The notes under the pieces were generated by a model. It had not been told where the DNA came from. It searched no databases and saw only the letters and a program-made list of their open reading frames with translations. Shown here one piece after another: positions 11,001 through 18,171 of a DNA stretch of 38,187 bases. Made by a program: the position numbers and the translations under genes. Numbering within the stretch: the stretch's first letter is position 1; each line of letters opens with the position of its first letter. Source of the DNA: a virus; IMG/VR virus record IMGVR_UViG_3300025616_000019, positions 1 to 38,187 of that record. The stretch is one strand, 5' to 3'.

Positions 11001-11209
11001 GACCTGAAATACAAGCAAGGATTCAAGCTAGACCGGGCGTAGAAAACATTCACAACATGCTAAATAATGTACAGCACCAACGTAAGCTGATTGAGAACTC
11101 TGACTTAGACCCACAAGCTAAGCGCGATGCTGTGAATGCACTGCTCGCTGATGTAGAGGCTAACCTTAAAGAGTTTGGAATACGTCAAACTAGAAGTGAA
11201 ATAGAATAA
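5099..11209 (+). CDS. Giant ejection-type internal virion protein with zinc-peptidase motif
   Basis: 2,036 residues, the largest gene here. The N-terminus (YKIQGPDNHIYQFEGPEDAT) is typical of phage large polyvalent or internal virion proteins. Residues 155-240 are Gly/Ala-rich and amphipathic; residues about 380-680 are a Pro/Ala/Gln-rich linker with repeated PDLFGVP. A zincin motif HEIIH lies at 978-982, and a possible third ligand is E1057 in MMAELF. Residues 1,180-1,900 resemble the conserved C-terminal region of phage large proteins, with LPLRQ-like and VPTDVGFLGKVIPERI segments and one hydrophobic helix near 1,730. By analogy with T7-type internal proteins it should be packaged and injected. 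The 44-base gap before it contains TATAAT at 5,062-5,067; GAGGG is the ribosome site. Confidence 0.75.
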   Translation: MPIYKIQGPDNHIYQFEGPEDATQAEKINYAMQLYDKRQAEVKAKQNKGTAGDLLTAVKQGVAQIPGTIAGLADIPLELATGKNYISEAGNKLADITGIHPAEYAKGLEEEKSAKYQAAQAEVNALWEANKQGADNYGDIAKFYATHPALTATNVAESAPSMLLGGVGARALKGVEALSKGIAGASARGAIGEGAVSAGQINQQLGDEGGGSRQKALAALGAGVGTGAIAGASGKLATRLGIIDPETFLAGRASNLSQAELNQFAKAADRGIASRLGLGVLQEGILQELPQSVQEQMFQNWGGGKPIMEGVARNAIEGALAGSVMGGGFNAIAGNPAKEQLKAQQDAQAAAAQEQLAQEHRQATGVMEQQPMFNQAQAPEPQGPSQAIVPEPTTTPPTFGFGAEGEFNNVPAPEVAPGQEDLFTGKGKPSPAALASVEAARIQGLPAQIAELAATPEGRAELSSNRKMYFPDLTTKERNAKIVEIQRAGVAPVEAAPVVEGTLTPELLKSFGIKSGPNYKALVGGNLASPSTYNLLTTAAASNTEFGVKANRILEAFPQYNPNAVQPDLFGVPNAPQAQATEAPAPSQPDLFGVPENNIQPPANEPPVEPSVAEPIQPDETPIESTPEPVGGGVGLPRQPAVGRTGQPAVSVPAQPSALAKQAAATLKKEPLATAWSYMSDTPFAKLSKIGKDRVRSAHEYGLLNQEVADGIIATESKNARTEAASKVNKPEAPLDEAPAPANINPAHKANSKSEYQEYLEKRSHEVQALIDTLSPAISKEQARSEVKEAIVKWKKRAESGEQGRYGEGEIEQTVEYFTEDPLAYADVIPLSAKVVDALDSGKNRLENALNELAEIEAEINIAKSQHNMLMSGNYNRAIDTLLNNEISPKHEQLYRAIANGNTGNVLAWIAKNGFRGADQLVAKLLLKGNILPRIEFSTSPQNSIGSYYAESDAVIIDSGYFLQDHINTGDLIKTILHEIIHSATVNKLSKAIYMSRTLQSDPDSLNRADKHYMHSSEYSTALNIIEVFDWLRANHPKTFHPAMHYGATNPLEMMAELFVNPTFYESLVGITLPANLVSRQPIKGIQWFVRAIKRLVGLDAAPDSAIATIMSDTLALTKKREFENRVLRATHEETQGRTIHYMRYPLPGNGNDENINPAQISPAAQAQAQQAINAMSGTLVQSAPKVTTTPTQVAQNIATSMVKNPTGALGMIENMANKVRTLAVDKAAHLSASIQDHNNGAFRDINGVMRQDMGLSAANNMQNYINAIYTHGGIEIQADKSIRVKTEKHSIDNVFRAGQKLAERIGVEDARKLITGAFYHYRAEAILKLPRTEWPKNWLADPRMIPTPTQIKAGMDAFKQFPELEKMRTEFIGSKNQMVKFLFDAGFLSKVKFDAFLADDSYAPWLRLKEYSDTIPGLGNMGRMVDLSQMKALVGGTEEVNDMLENMAQIIGWFARSGIANHTANQALGVMVTMNSAKKFNVRPTSGDPSHTVMTYVDGKPTFWQVDNPYDLAAFQTVKGLDSSVMRTIGKALGTLRAGIVLFPAFPLRQVIMDSQRAFVQSGVERPWALVGKIFKTFLSGEAYRATDKDIETLRKYGVVGGVDFNAHDTTRGRAKQFGLSEPGNSLTDKWMRSPAYNALHTLAYSADLSVRLGIFRQTMEETGDEVLAATRAREIINFQKAGTSELMHTLKQTIPFLGAYLQGMDVNYRSMIGRGNSMKARKAAAAAYWGNMAMYSGLVVAYTMCMSGDDEYEDQKGFITDRNFLIPGVGLLPVPTDVGFLGKVIPERITDYILQEGTADPESAGRLRSGILQAAAAGFLPPMAVYGITPVLEVTFNRSFFSNMPIVGQYYQGLEPSQQFSPSTSGFAKSIGAAINQSPLQIDYILNAIGGTSAGALLQLADVMAGDGKMASDKYPIISTFQMKTVGGRYAEEYYAVRELTEQAYKTQQAMAERGDETGREEYLARPEIQARIQARPGVENIHNMLNNVQHQRKLIENSDLDPQAKRDAVNALLADVEANLKEFGIRQTRSEIE

Positions 11210-11237
11210 AAAAGACCCTGACCGAAGTCAGGGCTTT
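11206..11237. terminator. Bidirectional hairpin terminator between convergent blocks
   Basis: CCCTGAC (11,216-11,222), loop CGAA and GTCAGGG (11,227-11,233), flanked by AAAAAAG on the left and CTTT on the right. Read on the minus strand this is a seven-pair stem closed by a TTCG tetraloop and followed by TCTTTTTT, a strong intrinsic terminator; on the plus strand the U-run is shorter. It sits exactly where the structural (plus) and replication (minus) blocks converge. Confidence 0.85.
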
Positions 11238-11351
11238 AAGGGGTATTACGGAGTATTACGGAGAATAGACAGAATGCAAAACTGTCAGCACGGATAATAC
11301 TATACTAATCAACATTGGTCAACACTGGATTGTATTGGACACTACTGGAGC
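11238..11351. other. Intergenic spacer with small tandem repeat
   Basis: No gene seen. It holds GTATTACGGA twice in tandem immediately after the terminator, and the related short repeats AACATTGGTC and AACACTGGAT near 11,310-11,330. Function unknown. Confidence 0.4.
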
Positions 11352-11567
11352 TTATCTAGTACGCCAGACCATTACCCCTAAGTAACCATCTTCAATTGCA
11401 TTCTTAGCTTCTATCTCTATTTGGATACTACGTGCTACTCGTTTAAGCAGCGATTTAGTTTCCGAAGTCTTTAGTGTAGGAACGAAAAGCCCATCTTTCA
11501 CATCGAGGTACTCGATGGGCACTTCCATTTCAATACCATCAGGCAGGGGTAGTATCATCTGCCACAT
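11352..11567 (-). CDS. Small hypothetical phage protein
   Basis: 71 residues, overlapping the end of the primase-helicase gene by 29 bases. It has a short acidic beta-like N-terminus (ILPLPDGIEMEVPIEYLDV) and a helix with mixed charge (LLKRVARSIQIEIEAKNAI). No clear ribosome site; the ATG at 11,558 is an alternative start. It is the last gene of the minus-strand block. No family recognised. Confidence 0.5.
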   Translation of the reverse strand: MWQMILPLPDGIEMEVPIEYLDVKDGLFVPTLKTSETKSLLKRVARSIQIEIEAKNAIEDGYLGVMVWRTR

Positions 11568-14481
11568 CAGTTACATCTAAGTCATGCCACATATCCATAT
11601 CAAGTCCAACAGCATTAGTGTCGAACTCAATCGCTCGTGTAGAACCTGCAACAACACCAGTACCTACAGTCAATCGTTTAGATACTTGGAACCCACCTGA
11701 CAATGTAAGCAAGCTATTGAATGAGAACTGCCTAGCTACACAATAATCACGCATGGCTTTTGCTACGATATACAACTTGCCAGTATCCGGCTCGTATCGC
11801 GCTACGACCTTGTTGATATTCCTGTTCTTAGGCTGTGCATATAAGCCGTTCGCGTCAGGTAGTGAATCAACCACCAAGATATAGCTATGGTTTTCTACCA
11901 AGAAGTCTGATAACAATGCATCGAACTTAGTAATACTTTGCTCAACTTCATTACGCATTTTATCAATCTGAGTAATCATCACTTCAATGTTGTTGTTAAT
12001 ATCCCAATCATGTAGCCCTAGTTCTTTAGCGATAAATGCCATTGTATATGCACCTGCCACACTAGCTGACCAGTTACGTTCTTTACTGGTGAAGTTAAAC
12101 TTCGCATCCATCTTACGTTGAACTTGAGTAACCATTGCTTCTAGTTTGTCCTCATTCTCTACAAGCCATGATGCTAACAAATGTCCAGCCACACCAAAGT
12201 TCGTTTGCATGAGTGGGAATATCGTATCTGCTGTTAGCTTAGGAAGGACAGGTGTACCACGCATATCGAACTCAAACAGACGCATGTTCTCACCTTCGGC
12301 AGAAGCTTTTAGTGAACCTAACTTATCACGCATTGCGGCATTGGCTGTAGCAAAGGTATTGAGGTTCCATGTAGTATTGTTTACACGCTCTACACCAGTA
12401 ATAGTACTGCGGTTCTTACCACGCCCCATCGTAGCCATATAAACAATGTCACTACAAACTTCAGGTGACTTGTTGGTAAACTCATCTAGGAATAATGACA
12501 TGCTATTAAACACACCCATACGATTAACCGTTGCATTGATTGTATCGTGTGGCATAGATAGCATCTCGCGTGGGTTACCCCATACGCTATTACAGAACAT
12601 ACCAAGCGTTGTTTTACCAATCCCTGACTCATCGCTGATTAGGGTGGTAAGCATGCCGTGATGGTTGATTGCTTTCATTAGGGGCGAGCTTAGCGCCATG
12701 AAGAACACAAACTGGTGTACCTCAAAGCCTGCTTGGTCGTATACATCTGCAACCTTACGCCATGATGCCATGTCGCCTTCCATACGGAACATGTTTTGGT
12801 AATTGGTTGTAGCGTTTGATGGTGGGCAATTCCTGATGCCTGCCTTAGAGTACTCACGCGCTCCTAAAATAAATGACTTGTCTTCTTGCCAACCCATTTG
12901 GGTTCTTGCTTTCTCTTCATTTTGCATTCTTTCTAACTCCTTTGTTGATGCTATTAAATATCGGCTAAGTTCGGCTAGTGCCTTATCCTCAGCAGCGACT
13001 CCTTGACCACATATTATTTCGCGGAGTTTATCTCTTGACCCTACTGCCTTAAGTGGGATATTGAAAACTCTTACTCCGTCTAATGGCAAGTGTAGTCGGC
13101 ATGCCAAAACCTGACCTTCTTCAGGGTCATATAATCTAGCATAAGCATAGAAGTCGTTTTGATATAGAAGCACATCTTCTGTGGTTCCATCTTCTAGCCT
13201 AGTGCTTTTGTACAGCCCACCATTCTGCCCACGTATGTAAGGGCTAGGTGGTACTGGTATTGTTACTTTACTTTGGCTCTTATAGAAAGCCGCTAATGAT
13301 GCGTCAATCTTGGCTATGTCTACTGAATCAATTGGGTCTAGGTCGGCACTCTCATGATGCTCAACTGGTGCTAACTCTACTACTTCTTTTATAACAGGTG
13401 CCACAATAATAGGCTCAACTGATACAGTAACAGGTGCTACCGATGCAATAATCTCATTACCTAATTGGATAGGGCTAGTAATCTTACCGAAGCTAGGGCA
13501 GTTACTACATATACCTGAACGCATACCATCAAAGGTTTTGCATGTGTAAGGACCTTTAGTTTGGTCAGCCTTAGCTACAGTAGAATCAAAGTCATAGTCA
13601 GGGTGGTCCCTTGAAGCCGCATGGATTGCTATTGTACTATCTGAACACACTTGCGCAACGGACAGTACGGCTCGCCACATGGGTTCATCAATGTTCGCTT
13701 GGTCAACAACAGCCTCTAATAGTTGCTGACACCCAGCACCTGCCTGACTTCGTATCATGATTTTTCTAAATGATGACATTGAATTGCCAAGCAATGCTTT
13801 TGTTACTGCGCTTATTTCTTTCTTAGTAGGTGTTCCCGGAAGTTTGATTACTTGCGAAGCGGCAAGTGATGCGTAGGCTACTTCGATTAATCCCTTGAAC
13901 CCGTCAAACATTACCTCGCCACCTGTCATTACGATAGCTACAGTTGATGACGGATTGAAGCGGTAGTTCTGTGTATTAGGTATGCGTAAAATACGTGCCG
14001 CATCTGCGGTACATGCAGGGTCAATACGCAAGCCATCAGACAAGCATAATGTCTTTAACATATCGGCCACAGGTTGCCATGTGTCCTTATCAACAGCTTC
14101 GTCTAGCACCCAGTACACGTGCCAACCATTGCCTGAATCTACAACCGTTGGGCGTGGAAAAGAATGCCGTTCGCAAAACTGCGATATAGCTACAATGCCA
14201 TCATCTTTGTTGGCGTAGTCTTTAAGGGGGTCTTTGTCTTTACAATCTACGTCAAGCCAAAAGGCTTTGAGCCACGCCACATTACCTTGTGTCCGTGTTG
14301 AGGCATCTTTGAAAGTTGCCATTGCGTAGTATGCGTTTTTACCTGCCTGTGATGCAGCTAGTCCAGCCTTAACAAGTTCGTTTTTATCGTTGTGAAACGT
14401 CTGTACGATTGCTTTGTCGTGAATGGTCGTGAGGCAGTAGGTCCCAATAGAAGGCACTACGCTATTAATTAGCGTATCCAT
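11539..14481 (-). CDS. Primase-helicase: AEP-type primase fused to a DUF927-like AAA+ helicase
   Basis: 980 residues. The N-terminal part carries the archaeo-eukaryotic primase signature: FWLDVDCKD with D77 and D79, SGNGWHVYW with H121, and RIDPACTAD with D154 followed by ARILRIPNT. A Cys cluster (C314, C325, C328) follows the primase part and may bind zinc. After a variable linker comes an ATPase of the DUF927/superfamily 3-like type, with Walker A ESGIGKTT (G620-T625) and Walker B SLFLDEF (D666, E667). It should make primers and unwind DNA at the phage fork. No separate DnaB or T7 gp4-like helicase is seen in the window, so this fusion is the likely replicative helicase. Confidence 0.85.
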   Translation of the reverse strand: MDTLINSVVPSIGTYCLTTIHDKAIVQTFHNDKNELVKAGLAASQAGKNAYYAMATFKDASTRTQGNVAWLKAFWLDVDCKDKDPLKDYANKDDGIVAISQFCERHSFPRPTVVDSGNGWHVYWVLDEAVDKDTWQPVADMLKTLCLSDGLRIDPACTADAARILRIPNTQNYRFNPSSTVAIVMTGGEVMFDGFKGLIEVAYASLAASQVIKLPGTPTKKEISAVTKALLGNSMSSFRKIMIRSQAGAGCQQLLEAVVDQANIDEPMWRAVLSVAQVCSDSTIAIHAASRDHPDYDFDSTVAKADQTKGPYTCKTFDGMRSGICSNCPSFGKITSPIQLGNEIIASVAPVTVSVEPIIVAPVIKEVVELAPVEHHESADLDPIDSVDIAKIDASLAAFYKSQSKVTIPVPPSPYIRGQNGGLYKSTRLEDGTTEDVLLYQNDFYAYARLYDPEEGQVLACRLHLPLDGVRVFNIPLKAVGSRDKLREIICGQGVAAEDKALAELSRYLIASTKELERMQNEEKARTQMGWQEDKSFILGAREYSKAGIRNCPPSNATTNYQNMFRMEGDMASWRKVADVYDQAGFEVHQFVFFMALSSPLMKAINHHGMLTTLISDESGIGKTTLGMFCNSVWGNPREMLSMPHDTINATVNRMGVFNSMSLFLDEFTNKSPEVCSDIVYMATMGRGKNRSTITGVERVNNTTWNLNTFATANAAMRDKLGSLKASAEGENMRLFEFDMRGTPVLPKLTADTIFPLMQTNFGVAGHLLASWLVENEDKLEAMVTQVQRKMDAKFNFTSKERNWSASVAGAYTMAFIAKELGLHDWDINNNIEVMITQIDKMRNEVEQSITKFDALLSDFLVENHSYILVVDSLPDANGLYAQPKNRNINKVVARYEPDTGKLYIVAKAMRDYCVARQFSFNSLLTLSGGFQVSKRLTVGTGVVAGSTRAIEFDTNAVGLDMDMWHDLDVTDVADDTTPA

Positions 14482-14493
14482 ATCAAGCCTCTA

Positions 14494-14655
14494 CTAAAAT
14501 AATTCTAGTTGTACGGGGGCATTAGGGTCAAAGCGCGAATGTAACTCCGCTGTAAGACTTGCTAAATCGATATAGTAATCTTTGATTAAATTTGTTTTTT
14601 GAATGGCTATTGATATAAGCTCTTGATTGGTAAAGTTTTTGTATTCTGTTTGCAT
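14494..14655 (-). CDS. 53-residue hypothetical protein before the primase gene
   Basis: Starts at ATG 14,655 with a GGAG ribosome site eight bases upstream and stops 12 bases before the primase-helicase start. The sequence is Gln- and Asn-rich at the start (MQTEYKNFTNQELISIAIQK) and ends in VQLELF. That ending resembles a clamp-binding-like QLxLF peptide (QxxLF), which could be a tether to a sliding clamp, but this is speculative. It lies after the terminator at 14.68 kb. Confidence 0.6.
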   Translation of the reverse strand: MQTEYKNFTNQELISIAIQKTNLIKDYYIDLASLTAELHSRFDPNAPVQLELF

Positions 14656-14675
14656 TATCAGACTCCGTTTGGTAA

Positions 14676-14708
14676 GAAAAATACACCCATCCGCAGGGAC
14701 AGGTGTAT
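14676..14708 (-). terminator. Intrinsic terminator after the probable ssDNA-binding protein gene
   Basis: On the minus strand ATACACCTGTCC pairs with GGATGGGTGTAT (12 pairs, two of them G-U) across the loop CTGC, then TTTTTCTT. It begins 12 bases after the stop of the gene ending at 14,720, so it should separate that gene from the 53-residue and primase genes, wholly or in part. Confidence 0.85.
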
Positions 14709-14719
14709 CGATTATATTA

Positions 14720-15664
14720 CTATTCGCCCCATGCCGCTAGTACATTGCCAATCTTTGCTGACCTTGTATCTGCTTCTGCTGGTGTTGCCTTTTTAGGCGC
14801 TGGGATTTCATCCTCTTCATCAGCTACTACGGCTTTTGCTACTGGCTCGTCATCAACTACTGACGCTACGAAGCCTGATGCTTTTGGTTTAGCCACCGTA
14901 TCTATCACTTTTGGTGCCGCGATTGCTGCTACACCTGTATCTGATTGATAGGCATTAAGACCAATGGCTTGCTCTGCTTCAGGTGTATCTGATTGACTAT
15001 CGACAATCTCTTGCTCATTAGGCTCTAAGAATCGTACTGGAGAGAATACCAATTTAGGTGTTGATGAGTCTGTATCAAACTCCATCTTAGTTACTACAGA
15101 ATCTACACCCACACGGTTGCCGTGTAACATACGAGCATACGCTTCTAATGGCAATTGCTGTGTGCCGTTACCCTTACCAAAGATTGATGTAGCAGGTAAG
15201 ATGATTTGGTATACATCACCACTCATATCGCCTTCAAGTACAACAGCTAAACGGCGTTGATAACGACAAGCACGTGACTCACCATTACCTGACCCAGCGA
15301 TGTTTTGTGGGCATGCCGCGCATGTTGCAGCTTGTGGTGTTTTAGTACCTACGTTAGGTCGGATACCATCGGTTGCAGAACATGTTGGTGCTGATGCTTG
15401 ACCACGTACATACGGAACTGCAGGGTCATAATAAATACGGCTATTAGCAGGTGCTGTACTAACAATAGCGATGTTCATTGAACGGTCAGTATTCTTAGCA
15501 ATCTCTTTACCACCTACCATCATACGGAACACACCGCCCTCAATCGAGATACGTTTGTTCGTAGGACCTGCACTTGATAAAGCTAAAGTTGCCGCACTTA
15601 GTTGGCGGTTTGCAATGTGTGCTGGGATAGCACTTGCATTAAACATTGTTAATGATGTTGTCAT
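14720..15664 (-). CDS. Probable single-stranded DNA-binding / replication accessory protein
   Basis: 314 residues. Residues 40-180 look like a beta-rich core with strands such as ISIEGGVFRMMVGG, AVVLEGDMSG and VYQIILPATS. Four cysteines (C95, C115, C118, C133) form a possible zinc site, as in T4 gp32-like proteins. The C-terminal 80 residues are low-complexity and acidic (VVDDEPVAK, VVADEEDEIPAP), like the acidic tails of phage ssDNA-binding proteins, and end in NVLAAWGE. Location between the primase-helicase and helicase/polymerase genes supports the role. It could instead be another conserved replication protein. Confidence 0.55.
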   Translation of the reverse strand: MTTSLTMFNASAIPAHIANRQLSAATLALSSAGPTNKRISIEGGVFRMMVGGKEIAKNTDRSMNIAIVSTAPANSRIYYDPAVPYVRGQASAPTCSATDGIRPNVGTKTPQAATCAACPQNIAGSGNGESRACRYQRRLAVVLEGDMSGDVYQIILPATSIFGKGNGTQQLPLEAYARMLHGNRVGVDSVVTKMEFDTDSSTPKLVFSPVRFLEPNEQEIVDSQSDTPEAEQAIGLNAYQSDTGVAAIAAPKVIDTVAKPKASGFVASVVDDEPVAKAVVADEEDEIPAPKKATPAEADTRSAKIGNVLAAWGE

Positions 15665-15673
15665 TCTATTCTC

Positions 15674-15862
15674 CTAGTGACTTAAACTTGATTCAATATA
15701 TGTATCTAAATCTGACTTACGGTACGACACACGGTTGGACATTTTAACAAATGGCGGTCCGCTTTTATCTCTACGCATGCGAGCAAGTGTTGCGGTACTC
15801 AGCTTCAAATAATCACATGCTTGAGAAATAGTTAATAACTGGTTATCTTGTGGGTCGCTCAT
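15674..15862 (-). CDS. Excisionase/AlpA-like helix-turn-helix DNA-binding protein
   Basis: 62 residues and almost entirely one winged-helix domain of the HTH_17 type: LTISQACDYLKLSTATLARM is the helix-turn-helix, then GPPFVKMSNRVSYRKSDLDT forms the wing with the typical YRKSDL ending. Proteins of this family are excisionases or transcription regulators. No integrase is in the window, so a regulator of the replication genes is more likely than excision. Ribosome site GGAGTTAT precedes the start. Confidence 0.8.
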   Translation of the reverse strand: MSDPQDNQLLTISQACDYLKLSTATLARMRRDKSGPPFVKMSNRVSYRKSDLDTYIESSLSH

Positions 15863-16258
15863 TTATAACTCCTTACTCTTTGTTGGTTTACGAATTGAGA
15901 TTGCATATTCCCTGTCGATGTTCAGACTAGGTGGGTAGTCATTAGGATGCGCGGCAATCCATTCACGCATATTAGTTTGTTGGATACGTTTCTCTAGTAG
16001 GTCTACTGCACCAGACTCAATTATGTAGGCGTGTAATGCAGCCCAATCACCTGTCCAGTAGCGTTCCTTGATAGTTTTTGTAACCGTGCCGTTATCTGTC
16101 CGTACTGATTCTAGTTGTTGCTCTTTCATCATCTCTAAAATCGTTGCCCGAACATCTACGCGCTGTACTTCTATTTCATCCATTTTGCTTTGTAATTCTG
16201 CTAATGCGGCATCCATCTTACGATGAATAGACACTAACTTATCTATTGTAACAGCCAT
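15863..16258 (-). CDS. Conserved phage protein with coiled-coil N-terminus, function unknown
   Basis: 131 residues from ATG 16,258, chosen because AAGGAG stands eight bases before it; an upstream in-frame start is possible but has no ribosome site. Residues 8-45 are a heptad-like helix (KMDAALAELQSKMDEIEV). The second half (ERYWTGDWAALHAYIIE, LLEKRIQQTNMREW, YAISIRK) matches a pattern I know from phage replication blocks but cannot name. First gene of the transcript that begins at about 16,283. Confidence 0.6.
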   Translation of the reverse strand: MAVTIDKLVSIHRKMDAALAELQSKMDEIEVQRVDVRATILEMMKEQQLESVRTDNGTVTKTIKERYWTGDWAALHAYIIESGAVDLLEKRIQQTNMREWIAAHPNDYPPSLNIDREYAISIRKPTKSKEL

Positions 16259-16289
16259 ATCATTCTCCTTATTTCTACAGCAGGAAACC

Positions 16290-16318
16290 ATTGTACAGGT
16301 ATCATACTATGTCGTCAA
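16290..16318 (-). promoter_or_regulatory. Sigma70-like promoter for the 16.26-14.72 kb operon
   Basis: On the minus strand TTGACG (16,318-16,313), a 17-base spacer, then TACAAT (16,295-16,290). Both boxes are one mismatch from consensus. It lies between the stop of the helicase gene and the start of the 131-residue gene. Confidence 0.7.
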
Positions 16319-16332
16319 GTGTTTTATGATAT

Positions 16333-17889
16333 CTATTCGTTTAATATGTTGTTATATAAATCAATCAGTTGTTGATGTGAATCCACCTTACCATTCAGCA
16401 TTGTGTACATATGGCTTTCTGCTGGACTACCTTGAATCATTATTACTGTTACCTTATGGTCTTGTCCTTTACGATGCGCTCGTGCGTTTGCCTGTAGATA
16501 CGTTTCTACACTAGAAGTCGGGCCAAACCATACTACCGTATTAGCCGCTGTTAATGTAATACCATGTGCCGCCGCTTGTGGTTGAATAATTAGTACACGT
16601 GGGTCAGGGTTCTCTTGAAAGTTTTGGATATGCGTTGCGCGTTTGTTTGCCGATACTGCTCCATTGATAACCGCACAGGATATTTTCTTCTTGGTCAAGA
16701 ACGCTTCAATAACTTCAATCGTATGCGTAAACGGTGCGAACACAATAACTTTCTTAAGGCTCTCGTCAATCACGGCTTCTAGTTCAGCCAACCTATTGCT
16801 GATATCAAAGTACAGCGTAGTACCATCATCAGAATACACAGCACCACATGATATTTGTAACAGCTTGTTTAACTTAGCCGCCGCATTAACTGCACTGACT
16901 GACTCACCTGCCGCTTCAATTAGCAACTGCTTACGTAACACTTGGTAGTACTTCTCTTGTTGTGGGGTCAATGGCACCTCACGAGTTTCATATGTAATGT
17001 CAGGTAGGTCTAAGCATTCTTCTTTAGTAAATCGTATCGCAGGTTGCAACGCTTTAAATACTATGTCCTTAGCACGTGGTCTAGGTATCCATTTGAACGT
17101 GGTAATCTTTTGCATCACTAAGTCCTTCCATCCACTATAAAACGCAGGCACGTTTAGCGGACTAACTAACTTAGCCAAGCCATACGCATCTTCGGGGGAT
17201 TGTGCCGCAGGTGTACCTGTCATTAAGACTAACCGCATCTCAGGTGTAAGTAATTGTTTAAACGCTTTCCATCTACGTGTTTGGGTAGACTTCAAAGCAT
17301 TGGCTTCATCTACAATGATGCAATCGAACTTAGCATCTTTTAATTCTTGTAGCACAATCTCAATCCCGTCAAAGTTTAGTATCACAAACTCATAGTTGCC
17401 TTCAATCACACTACGCCTTGACTTGGGTGTGCCATGTGCAATACCAACTGACCTGTGCGGAAGTACTTGAAACAAATCACGTTGCCATGCAGGTCGCATA
17501 ATGGACAACGGGCACACCACTAGCACCCGTTTTACCTTACCTAAATTCATCAGGTAGTCTATTGCCCATGCCGCGCTTGCCGTTTTACCAACACCCTGCT
17601 CATTAAATACAAAGCATTTAGGGTTGTTAATGATAAACCCTGCTGTTTCTTTTTGATGAGCCATTGGTATGAACCTACCACTCCACTTATAATCTCTATG
17701 GATTATAGATGGTACTTTCTTTAGCCCTAGTTTAGTAAGAGTTTCTGAGTTATCAAAATCCCACTTAACCATTATTTCATGCACACCCTCTGATACTTCA
17801 CCTAGGTAGGCACTTGACTTTATTACATCTGTAAATCGCTCAGGTCGTCTGACAGTAATCAGCAACGCTTTGTTGTCTATTATCTCCAT
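16333..17889 (-). CDS. SNF2/DEAD-family superfamily 2 helicase
   Basis: 518 residues with all hallmark motifs: H78-Q79 before motif I; Walker A NEQGVGKT (G99-T103); VCPLSI (motif Ia); IIVDEAN (D194, E195; motif II); LMTGTP (224 on; motif III); VIVFAPFTH (motif IV region); and QANARAHRKGQ at 466-476 (motif VI, the SNF2-type QxxxRxxRxGQ). It should be an ATP-driven DNA translocase in phage recombination or replication. It is followed at nine bases by the HNH gene and the nuclease block, as in many podovirus and siphovirus replication modules. Confidence 0.9.
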   Translation of the reverse strand: MEIIDNKALLITVRRPERFTDVIKSSAYLGEVSEGVHEIMVKWDFDNSETLTKLGLKKVPSIIHRDYKWSGRFIPMAHQKETAGFIINNPKCFVFNEQGVGKTASAAWAIDYLMNLGKVKRVLVVCPLSIMRPAWQRDLFQVLPHRSVGIAHGTPKSRRSVIEGNYEFVILNFDGIEIVLQELKDAKFDCIIVDEANALKSTQTRRWKAFKQLLTPEMRLVLMTGTPAAQSPEDAYGLAKLVSPLNVPAFYSGWKDLVMQKITTFKWIPRPRAKDIVFKALQPAIRFTKEECLDLPDITYETREVPLTPQQEKYYQVLRKQLLIEAAGESVSAVNAAAKLNKLLQISCGAVYSDDGTTLYFDISNRLAELEAVIDESLKKVIVFAPFTHTIEVIEAFLTKKKISCAVINGAVSANKRATHIQNFQENPDPRVLIIQPQAAAHGITLTAANTVVWFGPTSSVETYLQANARAHRKGQDHKVTVIMIQGSPAESHMYTMLNGKVDSHQQLIDLYNNILNE

Positions 17890-17898
17890 GCCCCATCC

Positions 17899-18168
17899 TT
17901 ATTTTTTCTCTCCCTTTTTGTGGAGATTTTTCTTTTCATTTGCATTAACTGAAATTAGTTTAAGGTTACCCTTAGCTGTTTTGCCACCAGACTCAAGTGG
18001 TTTAACGTGGTCTATCTGTTTACCTTTTCTGTCGATTCCTAGTTTATCATACATTCGTCTAGCTTTGGCACGTTCTCCCTGCTTTTTATCTTCACCATTA
18101 GCTTTCTGATATAACCATTCACGATGCCACTCAGGGTCGCCTTTAGGTAGGTTTGGTTTTCTTGGCAT
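17899..18168 (-). CDS. Small HNH endonuclease-like protein
   Basis: 89 residues, very basic. The HNH core is IDHVKPLESGG (H in the first position), followed by NLKLISVNANEKKNL where the two Asn near ISVNANEKK stand at the N and second H positions. No CxxC zinc knuckles, so this is the short phage variety that lacks the supporting zinc. Ribosome site GGAGTAAGTT. It may cut or nick DNA in packaging or recombination, or be a former homing endonuclease; a stand-alone one is the simplest reading. Confidence 0.75.
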   Translation of the reverse strand: MPRKPNLPKGDPEWHREWLYQKANGEDKKQGERAKARRMYDKLGIDRKGKQIDHVKPLESGGKTAKGNLKLISVNANEKKNLHKKGEKK

Positions 18169-18171
18169 AAC

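Noticed and set aside
15674-15862. Excisionase of an integrated prophage
   Set aside because: No integrase, attachment site or lysogeny gene is seen in the window; a transcription regulator is as likely.
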